Source of the DNA: Euzebya rosea
Lineage (GTDB): Bacteria; Actinomycetota; Nitriliruptoria; Euzebyales; Euzebyaceae
Direction of reading: 5' to 3'
DNA length: 64,000 bases
Assembly: GCF_003073135.1 (NCBI RefSeq)
Contig: NZ_PGDQ01000010.1
Location: 1-64,000, forward strand
The position numbers and the translations under genes are program-made. The notes beneath the pieces are model-generated. The model was not told the DNA's origin. It searched no databases and was given only the letters and a program-made list of their open reading frames with translations. Numbering within the stretch: position 1 is the first letter of the stretch; each line of letters opens with the position of its first letter. This document shows, in pieces, positions 45,501 through 54,139 of the stretch.

Positions 45501-47600
45501 TCAGGCCGGCTTGACGTCCGGGCGGCCTAGTTCGTCCAGGCGGTCCAGGCGGACCTTGACGGAGGCGCCCAGGTGGTACTTGCCGTCGGTGGTCGCCATG
45601 CCCGTCTCGTCCAGCTCCAGCGATGCACGCTCGCGGGGCGGGAGGCCCAGCGCACGGGCAGCCGACATGAAGCCGACGACACCGGGGACGGTCAGGCGGA
45701 TGCGCAGACCGGCCTTGCTGATCCCGACGACCGTGCCGGGGGTCGGCCAGGTGATGGCCTTGCGGTCCAGCAGCACCGCCCACAGGGCGTTGCGCTCCAG
45801 CGCCTGGGCGTGGTTGACCGCGCCACCGCGCGCGTCCAGCCATGTGGCCAGCGCGGCAAGCTCCTCGGTGGTGTACGGCGGCACCTCGTCGGCGATCGCC
45901 GCACGCAGCTGGCGATGCACGACCAGGTCGGCGTAGCGACGCAGCGGGCTGGTGAAGTGGGTGTAGAACCCCGACCCGAGCGCATCGTGGGCCGACGGCT
46001 GGGCGGTGTACCCGGCCCGTGCCACCACACCGGTGGCGACGGTCGCAAGCGCCGCAGCGGCGTCCTCCCGGCCCTCCTCCTGCAGGCGCTCGACGAGCGC
46101 GACCAGGTCCTTGGGCTGGATGGTGGCGTCCTCGGCGAACGGCACGTCGAGCGCGGCTGCGGCCTGGCGCAGCGTGTCGACCCGGTCGGGGTCGAAGCCG
46201 ACGTGGCCGCGGTACAGCAGCGGCAGGCCGATGGCGTGCGCCCAGCCGGCGACGGCTTCGTTGGCGGCCACCATGAGGCGCTCGACCACACGCTGGGCGA
46301 CCGGGTGGGGGTCGGCCTCGGCGGTGCGGATCTTGCCGTCGACGACGACGGCCTCGAGCTCGGCGTCGGTGAACAGGTCCTCGAGGGTGTCGCGGGCGTC
46401 ACGCTCGGCACCGAGCCGGCGGGCGGCCTCGGCGAGGGCGATGACGGTCGCGGTGACCGCGCCGAGCGACTCGGGGTCGGCGCCGCTGACGGCGTTGCGA
46501 CCCTTGGCCAGCCCCGTGGGCGTGGGGTTCTCGAGGTAGGCCTCGACGGCGGCGTAGGACAGCCGGGCGTCGGGGTTGATCCACGACAGGTCGACCTCGG
46601 TGCCCGACACCGAGCCGTCGGGGTCGACGAGCATGGTGACGGTGACCGCACGACGGTCCTGCTTGGGCAGCAGCGACAGCTCGCCCTCCGACAGGGCCGG
46701 GTCGATCATCGAGGCGTTCGGGCCGGCGGTGAAGTAGGCGGTGGCCGCGACGGTGCGGGCGTACCGGTCGGCGGCGGAGCCGATGCCGATGGTGCCGGCG
46801 GCGTCGGCGATGTGGACCTTCACCAGCACCGGGTCGGCGGCCTGACCGGACCACGCGCCGGTCAGCGCGTCGTCGAGGTCCTTGGAGGAGTCGGCGTCGA
46901 TGGTGACCTGCACCTCGTGGCGACGGTCGATCATCTCCGCGTGGGGACCGGGGACCGGCCCCTCCTCGGCGGACAGGCCAGCGGACAGGCCGGCCTGGCC
47001 GGCTGCCATGCGGCCGGTGGCACGCAGGACGTTGGAGTTGGTCTCGCCCGGCGGCAGGCCGACGGCTGCGGGGCCGCCGGGGATGGAGTCGGGGGTGGCG
47101 CCACCGTGGGCGATCACGACCGCACGTGCCCGCACCGCGGACGGGGCGAACGTCGGCAGCGGACCGGCGACCAGCGCGGTGCACATGGCCTTGCCGGTCG
47201 GCGCGAGCGTGGCGACGATCTGCTTGCCCTCGGCGTGCATCAGCTTGGCCGACATGGCGTCGTCCATGGGGATCTCGCCGCTGCCGAGGCGGGCGTCGGG
47301 GGACAGCACCATCTTCCCGGCGAACGGCTGGACCTCGCCGACGACGAAGCGCCGCTGGCGGGACTCCAACGTCATGGACGCCGCGTTCAGGCGACCCTGG
47401 TCGTCCACGGCGAGGGTCGCGACGACACGGTCGTCGGCGATCCACCCGCGGGCGACATCCGGCGGAACGAAGACGGACTCGACCTTGTGCGTACGACCAG
47501 CATCGTCCACGACCACGGGCGGGTTGCCTGTGGCGGTGGGAGCGGGGTCGACGAAGCCGAAGCCACGGGGATGAGGTGAGAAGCGACCGGAAACCTGCAC
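45501..47600 (-). CDS. RNB-domain exoribonuclease (RNase II/R-like)
   Basis: 699 residues. An N-terminal OB/cold-shock-like part, then the RNB catalytic domain with TIDADSSKDLDDAL (~234-247; the Asp cluster is the Mg2+ site) and FTSPLRRYADLVVHRQL near the end, followed by a C-terminal S1-like barrel (GTVVGISKAGLRIRLTVPG). It degrades single-stranded RNA 3' to 5'. The size is nearer RNase II than the ~800-residue RNase R. GTG start. It follows the molybdopterin oxidoreductase in the same direction after 127 bp. Confidence 0.9.
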   Translation of the reverse strand: MQVSGRFSPHPRGFGFVDPAPTATGNPPVVVDDAGRTHKVESVFVPPDVARGWIADDRVVATLAVDDQGRLNAASMTLESRQRRFVVGEVQPFAGKMVLSPDARLGSGEIPMDDAMSAKLMHAEGKQIVATLAPTGKAMCTALVAGPLPTFAPSAVRARAVVIAHGGATPDSIPGGPAAVGLPPGETNSNVLRATGRMAAGQAGLSAGLSAEEGPVPGPHAEMIDRRHEVQVTIDADSSKDLDDALTGAWSGQAADPVLVKVHIADAAGTIGIGSAADRYARTVAATAYFTAGPNASMIDPALSEGELSLLPKQDRRAVTVTMLVDPDGSVSGTEVDLSWINPDARLSYAAVEAYLENPTPTGLAKGRNAVSGADPESLGAVTATVIALAEAARRLGAERDARDTLEDLFTDAELEAVVVDGKIRTAEADPHPVAQRVVERLMVAANEAVAGWAHAIGLPLLYRGHVGFDPDRVDTLRQAAAALDVPFAEDATIQPKDLVALVERLQEEGREDAAAALATVATGVVARAGYTAQPSAHDALGSGFYTHFTSPLRRYADLVVHRQLRAAIADEVPPYTTEELAALATWLDARGGAVNHAQALERNALWAVLLDRKAITWPTPGTVVGISKAGLRIRLTVPGVVGFMSAARALGLPPRERASLELDETGMATTDGKYHLGASVKVRLDRLDELGRPDVKPA

Positions 47601-47727
47601 GGTTGAACCAGAACCTAGGGGTGGGAGGGGCAGGACGAAGAACGGTGGGCCCCCGAGCCGGACCCACAGGGAACGCTACCCGCTCGAACCGAACCGGCCC
47701 AACCCGACCCCTGCCCGACGGGTCCGG

Positions 47728-49923
47728 TCAGGTGGTCGCAGGCACCGTCGTCGACGTGGTCCCGGCCGTCCCGGCCCCCTGCTGGACCGGGTCGATCCTG
47801 ACCCAGGTGGCGTTCAGGGCGGCGTTCCCGCTGAGGGAGTCGACCAGCCCCGCCTCGGTCACCAGGTTCACGTTCACGCCGGACGTGGCGGCGGCGGTCG
47901 ACCAACCGACGTCCTTGACGTCGTGCCCCCACCCGTGCGGGATCGAGGCCACGCCGGGCCGCATGTCCTCGCTGACCTCCAGCGGGACCTCGATGGTCCC
48001 GACCCGGGAGGACACCGTCACGCGGTCGCCGTCGCACAGCCCTCGGGCTGCCGCGTCGTCGGGATGCAGCAGCACGGTGCAGCGGTCGCGGCCCTTCACC
48101 ATCGACTCGATGTTGTGCAGCCACGAGTTGTTGCTGCGGAGGTGCCGCCGGCCGATCAGCTGTAGGTCGTAGTCGTCGTTGGGGGCCACGTCACCGCCCT
48201 CCAGCGCCCGTGCGGCCTCGAGCAGCGACGGCGGGGCCAGGTGCACCCGACGGTCACGGGTCCGCAGGATGCCGGGCAGCCGTGGCTCCAGCGCACCGAG
48301 GTCCAGCCCACCCCTGGCCCGCCGGGCTGCCGCCGCCGTGACCCCCGCTCGGCCACGGCGCAGCGGACCCCGCGGACCCGTCGCGATCAGGGCGCTGGTG
48401 ACCAGCGTGTCCGGCACGGCGCCGCCGATCGTGCGGAGCAGCGGACGGACGGCACCCCCAACGGCACCGCCGGGCAGCTCCGCCGCGAGCCGCAGGATGA
48501 TCGACCAGTCCGTCCGGCTGTCGGCGGGCGGCTCGAACACCTTCGGCGACCACCGCAGGTTGTTGCGGACGCTGAAGTACGGGAAGACGATGTCGAGGTC
48601 GTCGCGCTCGAGGTGGCTGACCGGCGGCAGGATGATGTCGGCGTGCCGGGTCGTCTCGGTCACGTACATGTCCACGCTGATCATCAGGTCAAGGTGGCGC
48701 AGCGCCTCGTCGACCCGGGCCGACTCGGGGCTCGACAGCGCCGGGTTGCCCGCCACCGTGATCAGGCCCCGCAGTCGACCGGGTCCCTCGGTGAGGACCT
48801 CCTCGGGCATCGCGACCACCGGCAGCTCGCCGTGGACGTCACGCAGGCCGCGGACACGGCTGGGGTTGGTGCCGAGGCTGGATCGCCCCCACAGCAGCCG
48901 GAGAACGGCCGCGAGGTCGACGGGCGGGGAGGCGAACATCGCGCCGCCCGGTCGGTCGAGGTTGCCGGTGACGACGTTGAGCACGTTGATCAGCCAGTGG
49001 GTCACGGTCCCGGTCGGCTGGTGGCACACGCCGATCCGCCCGTAGACGCAGGCTCGCTCGGCCCGGCCGATGGCCCGGGCCAGGTCGGCGATCACCGCCG
49101 CGTCCACCCCGGCGGCTTCGCCGGCGCGGTCGGGTGTCCAGGGGTCGGCGAGCTGCGCGATGTCGGCCATCCCGGTGATCGGTAGGTCGCGGGTGTCGAC
49201 GGCACCGTCGCGGAAAAGGACGTGGAGGATGCCCAGCAGCAGGGCCGGGTCGCCGCCGGGGCGCACGGCCACGTGCTGGTCGGCCAGCCGGGCGGTCTCG
49301 GTGCGGCGGGGGTCGACCACGACGACCCGACCGCCCCGGGCGCGGATCGCCTTCAGCCGTCCGCGGGCGTCGGGCATGGTGGTGATGGACCCGTTGGACA
49401 CCGCCGGGTTGGCGCCGATGACGACGAGCAGGTCGGTGCGGTCGACGTCGGCGACGGGCATCAGCGTGGTGTCGCCGAACATCTCGTGGGCCGCCACGTA
49501 CTGGGGGAACTGGTCGACCGACGACGCGGAGTACCGGTTGCGGCTGCGCATCACCCGGGCCAGCACCTCGACCGCCAGCGCCGAGGAGCTGTGGGCCGTC
49601 GGGTTGCCGGCGTACAGGCCGAGCGCATCCCTGCCGTGCTCGCGCTGTACCGCCCGCATCCGTTCACCGGCCAGGGACAGCGCGTGGTCCCACGAGGTCT
49701 CCTCCAGGCCGTCGCCCACACGCACCAGGGGACGACGCAGCCGCTCGGGGTCTCGGTGCAGGTCCCACAGCGTCGTGCCCTTGGGGCAGATGTACCCCTT
49801 GCTCATCACGTCGTCGGGATCACCCTCGATCCGGGTGACGACGTCCCTCTCGACGTGGACCCTGACGCCGCAGTGGGCCTCGCACAGCTGGCACTGGCGG
49901 TTGACGACACGGCTGGCGGGCAT
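47728..49923 (-). CDS. Molybdopterin-dependent oxidoreductase with 4Fe-4S site (DMSO reductase family)
   Basis: 731 residues. The N-terminal 4Fe-4S motif C11-x2-C14-x3-C18-x27-C46 is complete. Molybdopterin-binding blocks follow (VVIGANPAVSNGSITTMPDARG, VVVDPRRTETARLADQHVAVRPGGDPALLLG), and the C-terminal dinucleotide-binding domain (RRHLRSNNSWLHNIESM, LLHPDDAAARGLCDGDRV). The active-site segment RYSASSVDQFPQ has no selenocysteine or cysteine where formate dehydrogenase has one, so it is probably not a classical formate dehydrogenase. No twin-arginine signal; cytoplasmic. The electron partner is not encoded nearby. Confidence 0.88.
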   Translation of the reverse strand: MPASRVVNRQCQLCEAHCGVRVHVERDVVTRIEGDPDDVMSKGYICPKGTTLWDLHRDPERLRRPLVRVGDGLEETSWDHALSLAGERMRAVQREHGRDALGLYAGNPTAHSSSALAVEVLARVMRSRNRYSASSVDQFPQYVAAHEMFGDTTLMPVADVDRTDLLVVIGANPAVSNGSITTMPDARGRLKAIRARGGRVVVVDPRRTETARLADQHVAVRPGGDPALLLGILHVLFRDGAVDTRDLPITGMADIAQLADPWTPDRAGEAAGVDAAVIADLARAIGRAERACVYGRIGVCHQPTGTVTHWLINVLNVVTGNLDRPGGAMFASPPVDLAAVLRLLWGRSSLGTNPSRVRGLRDVHGELPVVAMPEEVLTEGPGRLRGLITVAGNPALSSPESARVDEALRHLDLMISVDMYVTETTRHADIILPPVSHLERDDLDIVFPYFSVRNNLRWSPKVFEPPADSRTDWSIILRLAAELPGGAVGGAVRPLLRTIGGAVPDTLVTSALIATGPRGPLRRGRAGVTAAAARRARGGLDLGALEPRLPGILRTRDRRVHLAPPSLLEAARALEGGDVAPNDDYDLQLIGRRHLRSNNSWLHNIESMVKGRDRCTVLLHPDDAAARGLCDGDRVTVSSRVGTIEVPLEVSEDMRPGVASIPHGWGHDVKDVGWSTAAATSGVNVNLVTEAGLVDSLSGNAALNATWVRIDPVQQGAGTAGTTSTTVPATT

Positions 49924-49974
49924 GGACGGCTCCGGATGCGTTGGTTAACGGTGTTCTTCTGGAGCCTAGGGGAC

Positions 49975-51168
49975 TCAGACCCGGCTGGACAGGGGACCGG
50001 CCAGGTCGCCTCGGTCCACCACCTCGACCTCCCCGGCGCCGACCCACCTCGCCCAGGTGTGCAGCTCCTCCACCAACGGGGTCACGACCGTGGCGGCGTC
50101 GGCCTCCGGCAGCAGGTGCGCTGCGGCCACCCGAAGCACCCCGGCCTTCCGGTCGTGCTTGAGGTCCACCAGGGCGACCAGCCGGTCGCCGAGCAGGAAC
50201 GGCAGCACGTAGTACCCCCATCGCCGCTTCTCGGCGGGGACGTAGATCTCCACGGTGTAGTCGAGGTCGAACATCCGGGCGACCCGCGGCCGGTTCCACA
50301 TGACGGGGTCGAAGGGGTTCAGCAGGGTCGCCGCACCGATCCCCCGGGGGACGACGAGGTCCGGCACCGCGTAGACCGGACCCCGCCAGCCCTCGACGTC
50401 GACCCGGTCCACCACCCCGTCGGCGGCCATCTCCGCCAGGTGGCGACGGGCGGTCGGGACGTGCTGGCGGTGGTGGTCGGCGAGGTCCGCAGCCGTGCCC
50501 ACGCCGACCGCGTGCAGCGCCCGCAGCAGCAGGGCTCGCTCGGCGTCGTCCGGGGACGGCACCGGCGCGTCCAGCCACACCGCCGGGATGACCCGTTCGG
50601 GCAGGTCGAAGTACGCCGTCATGCGGTCGTCGCGCCACGCGATCGCCAGGTCTCCCCGCAGGTGGTGGTAGTCCAGCGCGGCCCGTCCCATCGAGCGGCT
50701 GCCCCACGTGGTGATGCGACCGCCGGGATCGTCGAGCTGGGCAGCCGACAACGGGCCCCGTGCGGCGACGTCCTCCATGACCGACTGCATGTACTCGGGA
50801 CGTTCGTCCATGACGTGGCGGACCGCCCGCCACGGCAGCGTGGACGCCCGTCGGTGCGCGAACAGCGGCCAGGTGTCGACCTGGGCGGTGGCGTCGACGT
50901 GGATCCAGCCCTCGTACACCTCGCCGGACCGCCACACGAACCGGTCGAGCGCGTCGGTGTCGTAGGGGCCCAGCCGGCTCATGACGACCTGGTGGTGGGC
51001 CCGGGCCAGCACGTTGATCGGGTCGATCTGCAGGACGCGGATGTCGTCGTAGACCCGCCGGAAGTGCCGAGCGTCGATGCGGCCGACGGGACGGCGACGC
51101 TGCATGCCCAGCCCGGCCAGCACCACACGGCGGGCCTGCCCCGCCGTCAGCCGTCGACGGGCGGTCAC
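49975..51168 (-). CDS. YcaQ/AlkX-like winged-helix DNA glycosylase (HTH_42)
   Basis: About 397 residues. The signature VLQIDPINVLARAHHQVVMSR gives the QxD catalytic motif (Q-I-D) that, as I recall, marks the AlkX/YcaQ branch (the AlkZ branch has QxQ). The rest shows the winged-helix tandem (LLRALHAVGVGTAADLADHH, LLNPFDPVMWNRPRVARMFDLDY) of the HTH_42 family. Members excise alkylated bases and some interstrand crosslinks; that activity is inferred. GTG start overlapping the TGA of the upstream channel-like gene (GTGA), so the two are translationally coupled. Confidence 0.85.
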   Translation of the reverse strand: MTARRRLTAGQARRVVLAGLGMQRRRPVGRIDARHFRRVYDDIRVLQIDPINVLARAHHQVVMSRLGPYDTDALDRFVWRSGEVYEGWIHVDATAQVDTWPLFAHRRASTLPWRAVRHVMDERPEYMQSVMEDVAARGPLSAAQLDDPGGRITTWGSRSMGRAALDYHHLRGDLAIAWRDDRMTAYFDLPERVIPAVWLDAPVPSPDDAERALLLRALHAVGVGTAADLADHHRQHVPTARRHLAEMAADGVVDRVDVEGWRGPVYAVPDLVVPRGIGAATLLNPFDPVMWNRPRVARMFDLDYTVEIYVPAEKRRWGYYVLPFLLGDRLVALVDLKHDRKAGVLRVAAAHLLPEADAATVVTPLVEELHTWARWVGAGEVEVVDRGDLAGPLSSRV

Positions 51169-52349
51169 CGCGGACCACCGGCGCGGGTGCCCGACCGCAA
51201 CGCGCCGGGCAGCCCGCGGGCCCCGCTGGCGGGCGGGACGTCGACCGGGTCGCGGTCCGACACCCATGGGGTGGGCGGGGCCACGGTCAGCGCGGCGAGC
51301 TGCAGCAGCACGGCGTCGTAGTTGACCCGCCAACCCGACCAGTCCCGCCAGGCGGCGTCGCGGTCGTCCCGCAGTGGGACCCCGCCCGCCGCCATGCGGT
51401 CCAGCGCATCCTCGAACTCCTCGCGCGTCACCGAGATCGGATCGGTCGGCAGGGACTCGGGGTCGTAGCGCAGGCCGTGCTGGTCACCGATGGCCCGCAG
51501 CGCCAGGAACCCCGCACGGATGCACAGCTGGGCGACCGGCATGCCGACGTCGCCGTCCTCGTCGACGCGAATGTCGCTGGATTCCTCGACGATGGCGTGC
51601 AGGTCGACCGCGGAGACCAGCATCGCTGCGGAGTCCAGCACGGCCCCGGCTGCCGTCACCCACGACAGGCGCGGGTCGGGGGAGCGGAAGAACACCAGCG
51701 CCGGCAGGGACGTGTGTGACTCCTGGACGCGGGCGAACCACTCCTCCCACTCCTGCCACATCGCGTCGGTCGTGCCGAGCCCCCTGATCCGTCGGTAGCG
51801 GATCATCATGTCCACGGGCGTCGGCGGCGTGCTGGCACGCACCTCCAGCAGCGACACGTGTCGCTCACGCTCGCTGAACGCGGCGTACATCGACGGCAGG
51901 TAGGTGACGAGCAGCAGCGCCAGGACCGACAACGACAGCGCCCCCTCGAAGAACGACACGAGGACGCCGCCGAGCGTGTCGGGCTTGTCGAACCCCAGCG
52001 TGATCAGCGACGAGCCCGACAGCACCAGCGCCTGCTCCACGGAGCACTGCTCGATGGCCCACAGGATCGCGGCGAAGCCGAGCCAGGTCAGGCCCAGCCA
52101 CACCAACGGCAGCAGGAGGAGGGTGAGGGGGCCGTAGCGGGCCATCAGCCGATCGCGGCTCTCGTAGGAGTCGCGGAACCGCAGCAGCACGTCGAAGACC
52201 TTGCGGGTGCTGGCGAACAGCGTCGCGGTCAGCCGCACGGGCTCGCCACGGGGCAGCACCACCGTCCGCATCGCCGACATCACCACGGCACCCACGACCC
52301 ACCAGCCGAGGCCCGCGACGAGGATCCTGACGGCCATCATCGGCCACAC
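51165..52349 (-). CDS. Channel-like membrane protein with degenerate pore, downstream of egtD
   Basis: 394 residues. An N-terminal helix (ILVAGLGWWVVGAVVMSAM), two further helices around a pore-like loop (LVWLGLTWLGFAAILWAIEQCS, then SGSSLITLGFDKPDTLGGVL, then FEGALSLSVLALLLVTYL) and a ~220-residue cytoplasmic domain. This is the Ion_trans_2 layout, but the filter reads TLGFDK, not TVGYGD. It is a distant relative of the product at 25364-26371, also with an aberrant filter. It lies 40 bp after egtD in the same direction and overlaps the glycosylase start by 4 bp. GTG start; ATGs at 52340 and 52337 are alternatives. Confidence 0.7.
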   Translation of the reverse strand: MWPMMAVRILVAGLGWWVVGAVVMSAMRTVVLPRGEPVRLTATLFASTRKVFDVLLRFRDSYESRDRLMARYGPLTLLLLPLVWLGLTWLGFAAILWAIEQCSVEQALVLSGSSLITLGFDKPDTLGGVLVSFFEGALSLSVLALLLVTYLPSMYAAFSERERHVSLLEVRASTPPTPVDMMIRYRRIRGLGTTDAMWQEWEEWFARVQESHTSLPALVFFRSPDPRLSWVTAAGAVLDSAAMLVSAVDLHAIVEESSDIRVDEDGDVGMPVAQLCIRAGFLALRAIGDQHGLRYDPESLPTDPISVTREEFEDALDRMAAGGVPLRDDRDAAWRDWSGWRVNYDAVLLQLAALTVAPPTPWVSDRDPVDVPPASGARGLPGALRSGTRAGGPR

Positions 52350-52389
52350 GGTAGGGGATGGAGTCCGGGGTGGGGCAGGACCCGGGCGC

Positions 52390-53373
52390 TCACCCGGCGG
52401 GGACGGCGGTGACGACGCCGAACCAGCCGCGAGGGTCGGTGTCGAACCGGGCGACCCGCAGGCCGGCGGCGGCCAGGCGGTCGGTGATCGTGGCCTCGGT
52501 GAACTTGGCGGAGATCTCGGTGTGCACCTCCTCGCCCTCGACCAGCTCGAGGTCGAGGTCGAGGTCCTTGACCCTGACCCGCATGTCCCGCCGCGCGCGC
52601 AGCCACATCTCGATCCGGGCCTCCGGCGCGTTCCAGCGGGCGACGTGGTCGAAGTCGTCGGGCTCGAAGTCCGCGCCGAGGGTGGCGTTGACGTTGTGCA
52701 GGACGTTGCGGTTGAACGCCGCCGTCACCCCGGCGTCGTCGTCGTAGGCACGGACGAGGGTCTCGGTGTCCTTGACCAGGTCGACGCCCAGCACGAAGCC
52801 GTCGCCGTCGACGAGCATGGCGCGCACGTCGGTCAGCAGCGCCACCTGCTCGTCGGGGTCGAGGTTGCCGATCGTCGAGCCCAGGAAGGCCACGAGACGA
52901 CGGCCGGTGCGCGGCACGTCGGTCAGGTGGTGGTCGAAGTCGCCGACGATGCCGTGCACGTCCAACCACGCGTAGTCGCCGGTCAGGGCCTCTGCTGCCC
53001 CGACGATGGCGTCCTCGCTGACGTCGAACGGCACGTACCGCGGCCGGTCGACGTGTCCGGACCGGTGCATGGCCTCCAGCAGCACGCGGGTCTTGCGGCT
53101 GGCCCCCGACCCGAGCTCGACCAGCTCGACCGGGGCGATGTCGGCCACGACGGCGTCGGCGACCCGCTCGAGGATCGCCGTCTCGGTGCGGGTCTGGTAG
53201 TACTCCTCGAGCTGGGTGATGCGGACGAACAGCTCCGACCCGGCGGCGTCGTAGAAGTACTTCGGTGGCAGCGCCTTGGGGGTGGCGGTCAACCCCGTGC
53301 GGACGTCGGCAGCCATCTGCCCGTGGTAGTCGGTGTCGACCGCGATGCGGGTCAGGTCGAAGGTGGCGCTCAC
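52390..53373 (-). CDS. egtD: L-histidine N-alpha-methyltransferase EgtD
   Basis: 327 residues. It trimethylates histidine to hercynine with S-adenosylmethionine, the first committed step of ergothioneine synthesis. The SAM site is in ELVELGSGASRKTRVLLEAM; substrate-binding blocks YFYDAAGSELFVRITQLEEYY, FLGSTIGNLDPDE and NVLHNVNATLGADF match the EgtD family. GTG start overlaps the egtC stop as GTGA. Last egt gene of the minus-strand egtA-B-C-D set. Confidence 0.94.
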   Translation of the reverse strand: MSATFDLTRIAVDTDYHGQMAADVRTGLTATPKALPPKYFYDAAGSELFVRITQLEEYYQTRTETAILERVADAVVADIAPVELVELGSGASRKTRVLLEAMHRSGHVDRPRYVPFDVSEDAIVGAAEALTGDYAWLDVHGIVGDFDHHLTDVPRTGRRLVAFLGSTIGNLDPDEQVALLTDVRAMLVDGDGFVLGVDLVKDTETLVRAYDDDAGVTAAFNRNVLHNVNATLGADFEPDDFDHVARWNAPEARIEMWLRARRDMRVRVKDLDLDLELVEGEEVHTEISAKFTEATITDRLAAAGLRVARFDTDPRGWFGVVTAVPAG

Positions 53374-54137
53374 TGGTGGATCTCCAGGTTCGTGGGGGTC
53401 AGGTGGGCCCGGCCGCCCTCGGTGACGGGGACCCAGTCGAGGGCGGGGTCGAGGGGTTCGCTGGCCAGCAGGTGGGCGCCGTCGGTGTCGGTGGCGACGT
53501 ACAGCGTGTTGGCGGGCCTTCCCGCCGCGGCGTTGACGGCGGCGACGCCGGTGGCGTCGGCCAGCACCAGGGTCAGCGTGGCCGTGACCCCGAGGGAACG
53601 GCAGGCCTTCTCGGTCCTCGCCGTCGCCTCCTCGGCCGCCTCCAGCACCGACGCGCCGCCCCGGTGGGCGTCGGCGGCCAGGCCGAACAGCACGGCGGTG
53701 TCGCTGGGACCGGGGAGCTCGGCGAAGGCCCGGTCCGACAGCTCGGCCATCAGGGGGCGGGCGACGGTCGCGCGGAAGTCGGCGATCCAGCCGTTGTGGG
53801 TTCCCGCGAGCCCGCCGCTGGTGAAGGGATGCACGAAGGAGGGGCCCTGCGGCAGGCCGGGTGTGGTCGACCTGACCGCTGCGAGGATCACGTCACCGCG
53901 GAGGCGACGGGACAGGGTGGGCAGGTTGGCGTCGGACCACGGTGGCTGGACCGTCCGGTACAGCAGCGGCTCGTGGTCGCCGCCGTCGAACCAGGCCACC
54001 CCGGTCCCGTCGACGTTGACATGGCCGGAGTGCTGCTCCAGCGGATCGTAGGCGAGCACCTCCAGCGACCTCGGCGGGTCGTACAGCAGGCTCGACAGCG
54101 GGGCAGCAGGGCCGGTCCGCGCGGCCAGGCGGCACAT
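53370..54137 (-). CDS. egtC: Ergothioneine amidohydrolase EgtC
   Basis: 255 residues. A glutamine-amidotransferase-like Ntn hydrolase with nucleophile Cys2 (MCRLAARTG). It removes the gamma-glutamyl group from the EgtB sulfoxide product. Conserved blocks include GVAWFDGGD, PFTSGGLAGTHNGWI and LPGPSDTAVLFGL. ATG start 2 bp after the egtB stop and a 4-bp overlap into egtD, so the three genes are tightly coupled. Confidence 0.94.
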   Translation of the reverse strand: MCRLAARTGPAAPLSSLLYDPPRSLEVLAYDPLEQHSGHVNVDGTGVAWFDGGDHEPLLYRTVQPPWSDANLPTLSRRLRGDVILAAVRSTTPGLPQGPSFVHPFTSGGLAGTHNGWIADFRATVARPLMAELSDRAFAELPGPSDTAVLFGLAADAHRGGASVLEAAEEATARTEKACRSLGVTATLTLVLADATGVAAVNAAAGRPANTLYVATDTDGAHLLASEPLDPALDWVPVTEGGRAHLTPTNLEIHQ

Positions 54138-54139
54138 CC

